The notes: a model not told the origin generated them from the sequence alone. A DNA stretch of 64,000 nt from Liopterus haemorrhoidalis (GCA_963971575.1 OZ020612.1:31971916-32035915); one strand, 5' to 3'. Shown: positions 22,923 through 34,329, counted from the first letter of the stretch. Program-made: numbers and translations.

Positions 22923-23150
22923 TTAATTTTTTGATGAACTACCGACAATGGTGCCCGCAACTGTTTTATCTGGACCAATTTTCGACAAGTCACAAGACTT
23001 TGTAATGACTATTACAGGTGATTCATCAGTTTTACGTGCAAATATATTTGCATTTTTGCACCATACATATTTGTAATCATGTTGTCTTGCTATATTTCTT
23101 GCCTGCCAGAGAAGTTGTTTTTTTCTTGCATTTAAATTTTCGTTTATATA
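22923..23150 (-). pseudogene. LINE ORF1 C-terminal fragment
   Basis: About 75 codons, open to a stop at 22923-22925, read L-N-A-R-K-K-Q-L-L-W-Q-A-R, then Y-K-Y-V-W-C-K-N-A-N-I-F-A-R-K. This is the ORF1 C-terminal motif of CR1/Jockey-type LINEs ('L...+..L...A+......Y+YVW.+N..I..RK'). It lies on the same strand just before ORF2. The 5' side is lost at about 23150, where unrelated sequence starts. Confidence 0.7.
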
Positions 23151-23154
23151 CAGG

Positions 23155-23534
23155 GTGGTACCGATAGGAAGGACTGGGATAGATAGACCGATAGATAGAC
23201 TATAAATTTAATTAATATGAGTCAACTACGAGAAAATCAGTTATTTTTTGTTTGACTATTTGATTTTCTAGTTTTTTTTATGTATGATAGTATTTTTCTG
23301 TACATAGGTATTTTATGTATCTCGTTTATATAAAACGGGCAAAATTTTCTAGATAAACATAATAAAAATTAAAAATTGATAATACCTATCATGTCTCTCT
23401 AATGTGACTAAATTTTCAAATACATAATCTTCATAATATTTGCTGCTTTGAGATTCTCGCCGATCGTAAAATTTTATTAGAATATTATCTTCGAATACAC
23501 GTGTACATAAACATTTTCGATGAGTGCGGGGGAT
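23155..23534. other. No feature recognised
   Basis: AT-rich stretch upstream of the truncated LINE. It starts with 'cagggtggtaccgatagg' and a short 'gatagat' run. Nothing supports a gene. Confidence 0.35.
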
Positions 23535-23830
23535 TGAGGTACTTTAAATTTTCAACCCTTAAAAAACATTTTTTATTTATATAGTCAAAAGAGCACCAAA
23601 TTTTACTTAACATAACTCTTTAAATACATTTTCTTTTTATCAAATGGTCACAAAAATTTTCTTAAGCCAACCCTTAAAATACAATTTTTTTATTTATTCT
23701 AATTCCCACCAAAATGTACTTAATCAAACCAATATATATATATATATATATATATTCAAAAGAACACGCAATTTAATTTATGCCAACTTGTAAAATAATT
23801 ATTTTTTATTTTAAACAAAAGAAGACTCTA
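23535..23830. repeat. ~60-bp imperfect tandem array, about five units
   Basis: Each unit has the order 'acttaa' - 'ccaacccttaaaata' - T-rich stretch with 'tttttatttat' - 'caaaagagcaccaaatttt'. The best unit is at about 23660-23715; one unit is interrupted by an (AT)n run at 23729-23752. A single inverse-strand unit lies at about 19130-19200, and the related phrase 'aagggttggct' is in the arms of the hairpin MITE at 33151-33345. Confidence 0.5.
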
Positions 23831-23843
23831 GCTCTTATAGTTA

Positions 23844-24003
23844 TGGCCCCAGTTGTCAAAAGCCCCAATTATAAACGGCTCGATTTGTTAATGGCCCGAA
23901 TTGCTAATAGTCCCCATTGTGAAAAGCCCCAATTGTGTACGGCCCGAATTGTCCATCGCCCCAGTTGTGAAAAGCCCCAATTGTGAACGGCCCCAGTTGT
24001 TTG
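23844..24003. repeat. 16-bp minisatellite, about ten units (GCCCCAATTGTGAAAA type)
   Basis: Ten successive variants of 15-17 bases are built on 'gccc(c/g)a(a/g)ttgt' with variable 3' parts. The core contains the palindromic hexamer CAATTG in several units. It ends exactly where the RT fragment at 24005 begins. Open frames on both strands through it are a by-product of the repeat. Confidence 0.8.
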
Positions 24004-24004
24004 G

Positions 24005-24495
24005 TTACCGAACTTCATATGGTAAAGATTTAAGTTCGGGGGATAGCCTGCTTGCACAGCGTTGCACTCGTTCCATTAAGTTAATGTCTTTTTGCAATGA
24101 AGGACACCACACTGTAACACTGAACTCCAGGATAGGACTGACATAAGTAGTGTATAGTCTCATTGTAAGTTCAGCAGAGGGTCGGTGAAACGATTTCTTA
24201 ATAATAAACAGCAAATAGTTTGCTTTCCAGACGCAGGATAAAACTTGTTAGGACCAGCTTAAACCCGATATGGCGATAACTCCTAGATCTCTCCGCGACT
24301 CAACCTTGTTTAATGTAACGCCATTCAGTATATAGTTCGCTCTGGGATTATTCCGTCAACATGTTTTATTAATATTAAGTGGAAGAAGGCAATTAGTCGT
24401 CCAGAGGTGAATTTTAATTAGGTCGTTTTGAATCGTAGACTGGTCAGTCAATGCGTTGTTGAAAAACTTCGTATCATCGGCAAACCGCGTATGGA
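24005..24495 (-). pseudogene. Reverse transcriptase C-terminal fragment
   Basis: Read on the minus strand from 24495, the frame starts R-F-A-D-D-T-K-F-F, the RT catalytic FADD box. It continues through T-I-Q-N-D-L-I-K-I-H-L-W and, after frame breaks, L-N-K-V-E-S-R-R-D-L-G-V, and ends L-Y-T-T-Y-V-S-P-I-L-E-F...W-C-P...I-x-x-M-E-R-V-Q-R. That is the order seen after the YADD box in CR1/Jockey-type RTs. Upstream RT domains are missing and at least two frame breaks occur, so it is inactive. Confidence 0.7.
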
Positions 24496-24984
24496 GAATT
24501 TATAGAAAATGCCGCGTTCAGAACCTCCAAACTAGAAATTATAATTAGTACTTATAATTAACGTACCTATGTATATGTTTGTTATACGTAACTGTACGTT
24601 ATCGTTCACAACCTTCTAAATTAATACTTATACTTATAAATTAAAATTAAGAGTTTTTAGACTCCAAACTCTTTCGCTAATTTATAATTGACGCATGCGC
24701 AGTAAGTATTTGTCTAAACCTAAAAATTTCTATGACCATATTTTTTGTTTCTATCCATGTTTTTCTGTCTTTTATGAGCATAGATATAAATATTCCCTCT
24801 ATTTTAATTCTTTTCAGAATTATGAAACAAGTAATTTTAGAAAAAGTTTGGGGGTATGCAGAAAATACAGTGCCAAATTTTACTGATCGTCTGTTTCTTC
24901 CATTTTAATTTTATACACGGTGTATTTTAATATTTTTTTTGCTGTTCACAGAACGTCACAAATATACAAAATGGCCGTACTCTG

Positions 24985-25037
24985 TAGCCATAGACAAATA
25001 ACAATCTTATTTGTCTATTGTTATTTGACTATGGCTA
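24985..25037. repeat. 20-bp-arm hairpin
   Basis: Arms TAGCCATAGACAAATAACAA (24985-25004) and TTGTTATTTGACTATGGCTA (25018-25037) pair with one mismatch around a 13-base loop. It could be a very short foldback relic; nothing links it to transcription. Confidence 0.6.
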
Positions 25038-26218
25038 TTATTTTTATTTATAATTTAATTTTAAACGTTTATTTCTTTCCCGCCGTACTCTTTCCCGCCG
25101 TTTCCCCACCTTTTTCCAACATAGTCCACCCCGAACACATTCTAAATACTTGCTCGATCGCAAAGCGAATTTAATTGGGTGTACTCCGAGCGTCAAATCT
25201 AACAAGTTTGAGTGTACAGAACGTGCTCGGAACACTCGGAGCGTCAAATCGAATGTACCCTTAAACATCAGGCCAGTGGCGTCACATCAATGAACTTTTT
25301 TCAGACATTTTTAAAACTGCCTACATATAAAAGTTCTCAATATATGGCCAAATACACAGGACACTGTTTTAGTCTTAATAAGGACTGATTTTTAAAACTG
25401 AAGGGACAATTTAAAATAAAACGCTACTCAACACCCAAAACAACCGACGTAACTGTAATGGCTGCTAGCCGGTCGTAACCATAGCGACGAGCAACAGTAA
25501 CCAGTTTTGGTTTCTGCGCATATTTCTAGCAGTGTTCTACACTAATGTAACAAACTCTACCATTCATGATGTCAGTTTGTGTATTGTGTTTTTCGTGAAA
25601 ATAGGGTTGAAACATTGTGAACAATATGCCATATTTTGTGTTTTGCATAAAATAATACCATTAGAGACAATGATAAAGTCGTGTATGTGTCAATTGTTCA
25701 GCAGATTTATCGACAGAGGTTTATAAATTGATCCAGGAATGGATCAATTTATATCATTCTCCCATAATATCATTACAAATAGACTTAGCTGTTCAAAAAT
25801 AACTTTTAAACATACACACAGTGTGAAACTGCCTTGTTAAAAGTTCGTAAGTGCTTCGAACTCAAAAGAGAAAATATGTTTTATTTGTACATTTAAAGCT
25901 TTGAATAAACATAATTCTTGTACCATGAGAAAAATCTTCAACTATTTAATAAATAAATATGAACTTTTAAATAGGTTTCATAATATAATTTAATTATAAA
26001 TGTATGAAGTTATGCGTGTATGTACGTATGTAAGTATGTTATAAATAATTAATTACACACATAAATTTCTACTATGTGAATATTTAATTGTACCCAACAT
26101 CATGTCAAAATAAATAAATATTATACCTATAAAGGCATTAATTGCACGTATAATTTAATTTTGCTTCATTAGTGAAAAAACAGAATTATTCTTGAATAAT
26201 AAAACATTGTGTACTTAC

Positions 26219-26299
26219 ATCAAGTACAATATTTTCCTCATCATAAGACGAATCATTATTAGGCAAAAAAGTAATAGCTTCGGTAGCGGATACAATTTT
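26219..26299 (-). other. Possible isolated coding exon ending in a consensus splice donor
   Basis: On the minus strand about 25 codons read V-S-A-T-E-A-I-T-F-L-P-N-N-D-S-S-Y-D-E-E-N-I-V-L-D and run straight into GTAAGT. The acidic composition and the donor look exon-like, but an in-frame TAA lies just upstream with no AG acceptor between, so the exon is either broken or accidental. I do not recognise the family. Confidence 0.2.
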
Positions 26300-27880
26300 T
26301 TAATAACAATTTTCTAACGTGGTACCTGCAATTACGGAATATTTTTAATAGTTTTAATGAATATAGAATAGAATAGTTGAGACCCTTTATATATTCTTGT
26401 TACCTCAAATGTTCAGTTTGTTTGACTGACAAGATTGTAATTACTAATAGTAAATTTAAGTAGGCGCACCCATTTTATTAACCAAATTCAACGGAATTAA
26501 GAACGTTTATGTGTGTGACTAGGAGTTCTCGCACTAATCTACAAACACTTTTGACTTGCTACAAAGAGGTTACGAAAATGTCCGCAGGCCCTCGCGAACA
26601 ACAAACATTTTGTTGGAAACAGTGATTATTTCATCTGCGAAATTATCTGAGATGTGTGAAAAATTTTAAACACTTGTACTTGTTGTTTGGACTTTAAGAG
26701 AAATTTAATAATAGGATGATTTAAAAAATTTAAATGAATATATATAAAATAAATGAGTATCAACGAAACCCATTTGAGTCACTGCCTGTTATTTCAGTTT
26801 ATAAAAGATCAAAACGCAGTTTTACGAAAGAAATTTGTGATGTATGTGGATATGAACGAACTGCACTGGCGGCGCTAGCTATTAAAATCTGGGGAGGGGC
26901 ATGAAATATTTGAGGAGGGCACAATTTTTTTATCGTTATAAATATTAATGAAAATATTATGGTTTTGAATTTTGAAAATATGAAAGCGGGCCGTAAGCGG
27001 CTTTGTGACCCGCTTCCGTCTTTCACAATTCGAAATATTACCAAAATTAACCGAGCACTCAGTTTTATCTAAAATTTTAAATAATCTTCAAGCATATCTA
27101 GGGGGGGGGACAGCTGGGGGCCAGAAACATTTTAAGGGGGAGAATAAGCAGCGTATGTTTTGAAGGAGGAATAAAAAACTACCAGGAACGTTGGAAAATG
27201 GTCAGAAATCTGGAAGAATATGTATGTTAGAGTAATGAATGTTGTCTTTGATATATTTTGTAAAATAAAAACTGCTTTGGCAACGACAATACTTTTTTGC
27301 CAGTCTAAGAACTGATATATCAGGGTTGAAAATAAGCTCATAATCGTAATATAATACCTAAGCCATCTCATTATGCGCGGGAAAAATAACCAAATAGCAA
27401 AAATATTTTAAGGCACAAGACTGAGCTTGGCTGCATTTGGGAAACTGCGACACATTTTAAAAAAACCCAGAGATTCACATATGACTGAAAGCCAAATTTT
27501 ACCATTAGTGTATCCTGCTTGTTGCCAGTTACGGATTTGCTGGTGACAATAGTTACTATCCTAATATAAACGCTTGAGATTCAACTAGCGCTAGTATTGG
27601 CGTTAGTAGTTCAGATATGATAGTGGTTTTGTAGACAAAATAGTCACTTGTCCACTATCCTACCCCCACTACTAAATTTTTCATTGTTCGGAGTTCTCTC
27701 ATGTGCACTACACCAATTTAAATAACAGATGCAAAGGTTTTTGTATTATTTATATAAAAAATACGCAAAAAGGGGCTCTTTTCCCTTTGCAGAACTCACT
27801 ATCATGTGCAACGATAGTTTTTATTACTTTTATACATAAATATAACTATTATAATGAACAGAAAAATGAAACTACACTAT

Positions 27881-28042
27881 AACTAATGGAAAATAAGGTC
27901 CAAAAGGGCTCGTCTGTATTCGGTGGTATTGCCCCTAACCTTGAGAGTACATTTTGTTCGTTTCAACCCCTAAAAATATTATAAAATATATAAAACCGTG
28001 GTTTCTTAGAAAATTAAAAACTACCCCTATACGCTTCGGAAC
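27881..28042. repeat. Repeat R3, left part (split by the RTE-like LINE)
   Basis: Phrases such as 'ttgttcgtttcaacccctaa', 'tagaaaattaaaaactaccc' and 'cctatacgcttcgg' match the tandem repeat at 51500-51960. The match resumes after the LINE at 30888-31010 with 'gtgatcagctactttcggc' and 'cctctacccatgaa'. The LINE therefore inserted into an R3 array. Confidence 0.55.
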
Positions 28043-28044
28043 AC

Positions 28045-29046
28045 GTGATGCTCTGGTCAGGAATGCCTAACCCAAATGACCCTCATCAATTTGGAGTAGG
28101 AATTCTTATAAACAAACGCATTCGAAATGCAATAATGAATTACAAATTCATTAATGAGCGCATAATGGTACTGAGGATCAGATGTCGTGTGAGAAATTTA
28201 TCTGTCATACAGTGCTATGCTCCCACTGAAGATGCTGAACCTGAAGCAAAGCAGGTTTTCTACGATCTCCTCAGTAGAACATTAGAGGAAACTCCGAAAG
28301 GTGACCTACTATTATTGATGGGGGATTTCAATGCAAAAGTAGGCAGCAACAATGAAGCCATGGAACATGTAATGGGGAAACATGGAGTGGGTGAGATGAA
28401 TGAAAATGGTGAGCTACTGGTAGAATTTTGTGGCCTCACTGGAATGAAGATAGGGGGCACCTTGTTTCCTCATAAAATGTGCCATAAGATAACTTGGGTA
28501 TCTCCAGATTCACGCACCCAAAATCAAATCGACCACATCTGTATAAATGCTAAATGGAGCAATATGCTAACAGATGTGCGCAACAAAAGGGGGGCAGACA
28601 TTAGCTCTGATCACCACCTACTGGTGGGAAATTTGCAGCTGAATGTAAAGATTATTCGCAAGAATAACCAAAACCCCAAGAAGAAGTATAATATTTCTAA
28701 GCTGAAGGATGAAGAAATAAAATCCAACTTCTGTACAACACTTCGGCAAAATCTTACTGATAGAAGTGACCAACAAGAGAACATACAACAATGTTGGGAT
28801 CAGCTTAGAAATGTTATAAACAAGACTTGTGAAGAAACATTGGGTATCACCAGAAATATAAGAAAAGATTTTATATCGTCGTATACTTGGACTCTTATAA
28901 GCAAAAGAGAATCAGCAAAGAACGATATAAATTCAGCTAAAAGTGTCGACGAAAGGAAAGATGCACAAGCCAGATATAGTGCTCTCGATAAAAGAGTAAA
29001 AAGAGAAATTCGGGATGACAAACGTCTGTGTATGAATACATTATAG
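28045..29046 (+). pseudogene. RTE-like ORF, endonuclease part (333 codons)
   Basis: The frame carries the C-terminal two thirds of an AP-like endonuclease: GVGILI (about 18-23), V-I-Q-C-Y-A-P-T-E-D (54-63), LLLMGDFNAKVG (about 88-99), T-W-V-S-P-D...N-Q-I-D-H-I (about 150-168) and S-S-D-H-H-L (about 187-192, holding the catalytic D-H pair). The N-terminal motif with the metal-binding glutamate lies outside, so the annotated ATG is an internal methionine and the element is truncated. The linker after the endonuclease ends R-E-I-R-D-D-K-R and hits a stop at 29044-29046. The downstream frame resumes with the expected continuation, which indicates a small indel near 29020-29045. Confidence 0.8.
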
Positions 29047-30836
29047 CTCAACAAGCAGAAGACGCGGCTGCCTCTCGTAACATGAAGGACCTTTATGACA
29101 TTACGCGGAGGATTGCCAATACCGTTCAATACAAGAATATGCCTGCAAAAGACAAGAGCGGTGGGCTATTGACTAATGTAGAAAAACAAATGCAAAGATG
29201 GAGAGAACATTTCTCAGAGATTCTAAACTTACAGCGTTGTAATTTAGAACCAACGATACAAACGGAAATATGTCCTCTTCCAATTCGAACCTCCCCGCCA
29301 TCTAAGAGAGAAATTATTGTCGCCATCAAGAGTTTGAAGAACAACAAGGCTGCGGGCTGTGATAATATCACAGCTGAGGTACTTAAAACAGACGTCAACT
29401 TGTTTGCTGAGTGTCTTCATCCACTCTTCACCAAGGTGTGGGAACAAGAGTCATTTCCTTCGGACTGGCAAGAAGGCATTGTGATTAAAATTGCCAAGAA
29501 AGGGGACCTGACGTACTGCAATAATTGGCGTGGCATTAACATCTTATGCTCAGTAATGAAGATTTTTTGCAAGATAATCCTTGAAAGAATGGTCACAGCT
29601 ATCGACAAGAAATTGCGACCTGAACAGGCTGGTTTCAGAACAGGCAGGTCTTGTATAGATCAAATTAATACCCTCAGGATTATCATCGAACAAGCAGTCG
29701 AGTTCCGTTCCCCCTTGTATCTTCTTTTCGTCGATTATGAAAAAGCATTCGACTCTGTCGATAGAGAATGCATTTGGGCTGAAATGCAGAATATGGGAGT
29801 GCCTGACAAAATAATATCTCTGGTTAGAAATAGCTACAACGGCTTCACGTGTAGAGTTCTACACAATGGTAGCTTGTCAGAACCCTTTCCAACCATTACA
29901 GGTGTTAGACAAGGTTGTGTGATGTCACCGCTTCTTTTTTTGATAGTTTTAGACGCCGTGGCTAGACGATCAACAGCTAACAAACCCAGAGGAATCATTT
30001 GGAATCCGCTAACACCAACAGTCAGACTGGAGTCACTGGATTTTGCAGACGATAAATGTGAGTTGTCGCATAAGCATGGAGACATGCAGCAAAAACTAAA
30101 TGACCTCACGATTGAATCTGCAAAAGTTGGATTGAAAATCAATAGCTCCAAGACAAAAGAAATGCGGATAAATGCAGAAACCGATAGACCTTTACTGCTC
30201 GGTAACCATCAAATCGAGCGTGTGGATGATTTCCAGTACTTGGGGAGTGTTGTGTCTGTGGACGGTGGCGCGGATTTAGATGTGGAAAGCAGAATACGCA
30301 AGGCGAGAGGCGCATTTATCCAACTTAGCCGTGTATGGAATTCTGCGATCTACAGTACTTCCACGAAAACTACAATATTCAGGGCATGTGTGACGTCAGT
30401 TCTTCTGTACGGCTGCGAGACTTGGTTCGTAACAGAAGCTATCAAGAGAAGAGTGCGAGTATTTGTAAATCGATGTCTTCGAAGAATTCTTCGCATTTAT
30501 TGGCCACGTAGAATATCAAACGTAGAATTGGGGGAAAGAACTGGTCAAATGGACATTAATTTGCAAATAAAAAGAAAAAAGTATGGTTGGTTAGGGCACA
30601 CTCTACGAAGGGCTCCTAGCGAAGTGTGTCGATATGCACTAGCATACAACCCTCAGGGCAGTAGGCGTAGAGGGCGACCCAAGAACATCTGGCGTCGCTC
30701 AACCCTGCTAGAAATAAATGCATGGAGCTCTCAAAACCAAGACAAAAGACTTTATAACAACATCACCGACTTGAAGCTTATGGCAGATAGACGAGTTAGA
30801 TGGAGAAATTTTATTGACAGCCTATGCTCTTTTTAG
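29028..30836 (+). pseudogene. RTE-like ORF, reverse transcriptase part (602 codons)
   Basis: This continues the preceding frame in another phase. RT landmarks: NNKAAGCDNI (about 105-114), NNWRGINIL (165-173), EQAGFRTGRSCIDQ (199-212), FVDYEKAFDSVD (234-245), GVRQGCVMSPLLF (292-304) and the catalytic FADD (339-342). The box continues DDKCELSH, where relatives usually have a hydrophobic residue after DD, so the K may be a damaging change. The tail holds Y-G-W-L-G-H-T-L-R-R and a basic R-R-R-G-R-P-K-N-I-W segment, the C-terminal hallmark of RTE-like proteins. It has no RNase H. Inactive as it stands because of the upstream frameshift and 5' truncation. Confidence 0.85.
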
Positions 30837-31010
30837 AGGCAGTCCAAAATCACCCGATGATGGACAAGGCTTGATGATGATACGATCGAAAATATTGAGG
30901 AAAAAAGTGATCAGCTACTTTCGGCCGACCCGTCCTCTACCCATGAAGTTAAAAATTGCTCATTAATCCCCTTCTGCGACCAGAGCAAAATTATTAAGGA
31001 CAGGGAAGAG

Positions 31011-31860
31011 GGTGAGATATATGTTTCTAGGCCGATAGATGTAGCTAGAATCGAGGTCAAATGGGAGTGTCTATATTTCATTCATAAATACATCAACCAA
31101 TAAGAGTAATATTACGTCACAATAGAATATTTTAAAATATCTGTTATGATATTTTTTTGTTTTGAAAAGATGGCAACTCTATATCTATATTGCTTGCATC
31201 TAAGCTGAATGCTACTGAATAGTTATCTGGTAAAACAAATGAAAAAGATGATTATAAACCTTTACTTCTTTTATCTGGAACGAGACAATGATTGCTTAAG
31301 GGGGGGCCTCAAGAAACTCATAAACTAACGAAATATTTTTGGTTTTTTGTTTTAGATGATCCAGTCATTAGTTATGTGTCTCACCGCAAATCAACTCTTT
31401 GTCCTGAACGAAAATTTCAAATTCATGTCACGAGTATAATTTTCATATATTTCAATAAAAAAAAATTTGAATACTCTTCAAAGGTTGTTCTTTACTGTAA
31501 GTATTATCCTATTATCCCAATCAAGTTACTATTAACAGTTATCTAAAAAAAAATCTTGAAAATGGGTATAAAATGTGCTGCTCTGACCATACCCCCCCCC
31601 CCTTAAAGTCAAGATCGATAGAATATAATATAATAAATATTTTAAATTAAGTGAATTTCCTACATTTTACTTAATTTAGTACATATACATTTATATATTA
31701 TTTTGTTTGTATACATTTATATTTAATTTCATTCTATGATTCCCATGTAAGAAAAATATTGAAAATTCTAAAATTACGCGAAAAGAATATACATAGGTAC
31801 CTAGATATTATTGAGGAAAAAAAAAAAAAAAAAAAAAAAAAAACGCTAGTTTGTCGGGAT
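31011..31860. other. No gene seen; low-complexity tracts
   Basis: Contains a poly-C run near 31592-31602 and a poly-A run at about 31818-31843. An 84-codon frame (31292-31546) has no recognisable motif. Confidence 0.4.
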
Positions 31861-31861
31861 T

Positions 31862-32640
31862 AGGGTTGTACATCGAAAGCAAAACATCGATGTTCAACAT
31901 CGGCGCCTTACTATCGATGTTGAAAAAACATCGAAGGAAAAACATCGATGTTTCCGATACATCGATGTTTTATTAATATTGAAAAAAGCTATTTATTTAT
32001 ATTATATAGGTTTTATTTAATAATGTAAAGATAAAATACGAAAAAAAGTAACTTATAATACACAAAAAGCATTTATTAGATTTTTAAATAGAAATATTCT
32101 TTTTTAATAGTAATTAATTTCACATTAACATTACCCAATATAATAATCCAAATTTGTTCCTACTATTTTTACATTTCTAAAATGAAATATTACATTTTTT
32201 ATAACACTAACATAGCAATCCTAATATTAATTTTACACTAACATTACAATATAATAATTCTAATAAAAGTTTTATTAATAAATAAATTATAATTATATTT
32301 CCCAATACGGTAATTCCAGGGATAGGAGGAATAACAACTGGGAAAGTGTCAACCAGACTCAAAAAGCAACAAGTTTGTTGGCGTCGTTGGCTGTTGCATT
32401 TTTTTCAAAAATTAGCTATTGTTATATCACAATAGATGGCGCTTATATTTTGTGTACTAATATTAATAAAAATTAAAATTTTAAGATTCTAGCGCTCTAG
32501 CAGTAGTTTCTGAATTTCAAAGATTAAACATCGACATCGGTAGTAGACATCGATGTTTTATCGATACTATCGCCACCTGAACATCGATGGTAAAAACATC
32601 GATGTTTTTGAAACAAACATCGATGTTTTCGATACATCTT
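31862..32640. mobile_element. Non-autonomous element with terminal arrays of the palindrome ACATCGATGT
   Basis: The left end begins TAGGGTTGTACATCGA and has four copies of the ATCGATGT core within ~110 bases (near 31886-31966). The right ~100 bases (about 32530-32630) hold four more, separated by ~560 bp of AT-rich sequence. Clustered subterminal motifs at both ends are typical transposase-binding layouts, and the left end resembles hAT termini. No clear right TIR or TSD was found, so the boundaries are approximate. Confidence 0.45.
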
Positions 32641-33148
32641 ATATTTTTGCATTATTTCTCGTAATGCACACTGATGTGAAACGGAAAAATTCTACAGGTA
32701 ATTTACTTTACAACTGAAGGCAAACAATGTATTCAAAATAAACAATGTATTTGGAATTCTCTTATCTTGATGCTCATAATAAAAAGCAATTGTTGACAGA
32801 AGTAATTATGGCTGTTGAAGTTTTCAAATATAAATATTTTTCTATGCATACGGTAACTGTTTATTTATATTTAGTTACTTATAAAAATAGCATCTTTCAC
32901 AATCATAATAAACAGACAACTTATTATTGATTGTAAACTGGTAAAAAAGTTATAGTTCCCAATTTTTATTAAATTAGGTCTTTGTTAATCACATATCGTT
33001 GCCGAGGACCAAGCGCCGAAAAATTCAAACAAAGTATATTTTATATCTTTTCTTCAGATATTATACCCAGGCCCGGTTTGAAGGTATGGTCCCGGCCAGT
33101 TTGTCATTTTGTCCCGGATATTTGGTAAAAATTACTAAGTGCCGAATA
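32641..33148. other. No feature recognised
   Basis: Short frames (32745-32930, 32999-33232) have no recognisable domain. The second runs into the hairpin MITE at 33151, so it is not a gene. Confidence 0.35.
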
Positions 33149-33150
33149 TA

Positions 33151-33345
33151 CCATGAGTTCAAAAAGAAATTACATAAGGGTTGGCTATGGAAAATAAAAG
33201 TAATGTCAACAGCAAACTTTAGAATTAATTAACTGTCATCACTGTTGTTGTTTTCATAAGTTTATATTGTTATACAAAGCTTGCAGTAGACATTATTTTA
33301 TTTTTCCACAGCCAACCCTTAAATAATTTCTTTTTGAATTCATGG
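33151..33345. mobile_element. Hairpin MITE with ~67-bp arms and TA flanks
   Basis: Arms 33151-33217 (starts CCATGAGTTCAAAAAGAAAT) and 33279-33345 (ends ATTTCTTTTTGAATTCATGG) are inverted copies with few mismatches, both containing 'aagggttggct' in opposite sense. TA lies at 33149-33150 and 33346-33347. The ~195-bp element has a 61-base loop and no coding sequence. Tc1/mariner-like by its target. Confidence 0.65.
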
Positions 33346-34161
33346 TACATACAGTACATAAAGTGCAGCTTCGGAAAACGGCGAATAGGCTTATAACTAA
33401 TTATAAACAACAAAGGTTTTTTTTTTTTTAATTTAACTGTAGTGATAAATATTATTAATCCTATAATATAATACGCCTGTTTGTATGTTCGTATGTTCGG
33501 TATGTTCGACCGGTCGTTTCTTCATTCCCCGATAGAGGCGCGCATATGTTAATTATTTATGTCAAAATTGTTTAAAATATATTGTTGATGCAATAATAGT
33601 GAATTTTCTACGAACACTTTTTATAATTATTATAAGATGCAATAATAGTGAATATTCTACGAACACTTTTTATAATAATTGATAGAATTGTAGAATTTTT
33701 GTTTTGAGTGTTGACATTAAATTAGTAAAAATGACAGTTGTGTTTTTCATTAAAAAATCACTTCACAATTATTAATTTTGTTGTGAAATACACGGATCGT
33801 TTTTCTTACGAAACAAAACACAGAAAAACGTTATCCTTCCGTGATATTCGACATTTTTGATTAAAATTATTATTAGCAGAAAAATAATTATTTTAAAAAA
33901 TATTTGGTTTTGATGAAAGTAAGAAAAATGTGAATTTTTTTTCTTTATTATTATTTTTTCAATGCTTTATTATTTTTTTATTTCTACGATTTATAGGACA
34001 AGATTTACAATATCCCACTGCAAACTCTATACAGATGGCAACACATAACGACTACACTAAATAATTCAAGAATTATCAGTGGCTCTATAACAATGGTTTC
34101 TGTTTATTTATCACATTAAAATATCATTTACCTTTTAGTTTAGGTTAGATTCACCTTAAAA

Positions 34162-34321
34162 TAGGGTGACCAGATTTTACTGAAGGGAAACCGGGATACA
34201 GGAAAAAAAAAAGGTCCTCTCACCTCCACATTTTATTCAATTTAAAGTGAAGAGCAAAAAAAAAAAAAAATCGGGCGTCCCGAGAACAGTTTTCGGGACA
34301 CCGGGACGGATGGTCACCCTA
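34162..34321. mobile_element. hAT-type MITE (in Helitron 33459-35416)
   Basis: TAGGGTGACCA...TGGTCACCCTA ends with the 8-bp duplication CCTTAAAA on both sides, the reverse-complement counterpart of the insertion at 4121-4273. Confidence 0.75.
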
Positions 34322-34329
34322 CCTTAAAA

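Larger units (their letters stand above)
19601..23150 (-). mobile_element. CR1-group-like non-LTR retrotransposon, 5'-truncated, ORF2 intact
   Basis: Minus-strand order: ORF1 C-terminus (23150-22923), a 34-bp gap, complete ORF2 (22888-19931), a ~310-bp 3' UTR and a (TTA)n microsatellite tail at about 19617-19601. The tail type and ORF2 motifs fit the CR1-like group (CR1/L2/Rex1/Daphne); I cannot choose among them. The 5' end is cut within ORF1, the usual result of incomplete target-primed reverse transcription. Intact ORF2 suggests a fairly young insertion. Confidence 0.8.
24496..27880. other. No supported gene; single-copy-looking stretch with one hairpin and one possible exon
   Basis: About 3.4 kb with no LINE, Helitron or tandem array that I can recognise. 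It contains a 20-bp-arm hairpin at 24985-25037 and a possible minus-strand exon at 26219-26299 ending in GTAAGT. G-rich runs near 26890 and 27103 resemble degraded repeat ends. Short open frames (for example 25532-25726 and 26799-27044) carry no recognisable motif. Confidence 0.4.
28043..30881 (+). mobile_element. RTE-like non-LTR retrotransposon, 5'-truncated, one frameshift
   Basis: A single ORF (endonuclease then reverse transcriptase) is split into 28045-29046 and 29028-30836. The 3' end is short: about 45 bases after the stop there is a TGATGATGAT tail at about 30871-30880, the typical RTE finish. The N-terminal part of the endonuclease is missing. RT signature residues are conserved, so the element is recent but defective. 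Confidence 0.8.

Noticed and set aside
19130..23680. A single large TIR transposon enclosing the CR1-like LINE
   Set aside because: The matching ends are units of a dispersed ~60-bp repeat that is tandem on one side, and no TSD or shared terminus was found.
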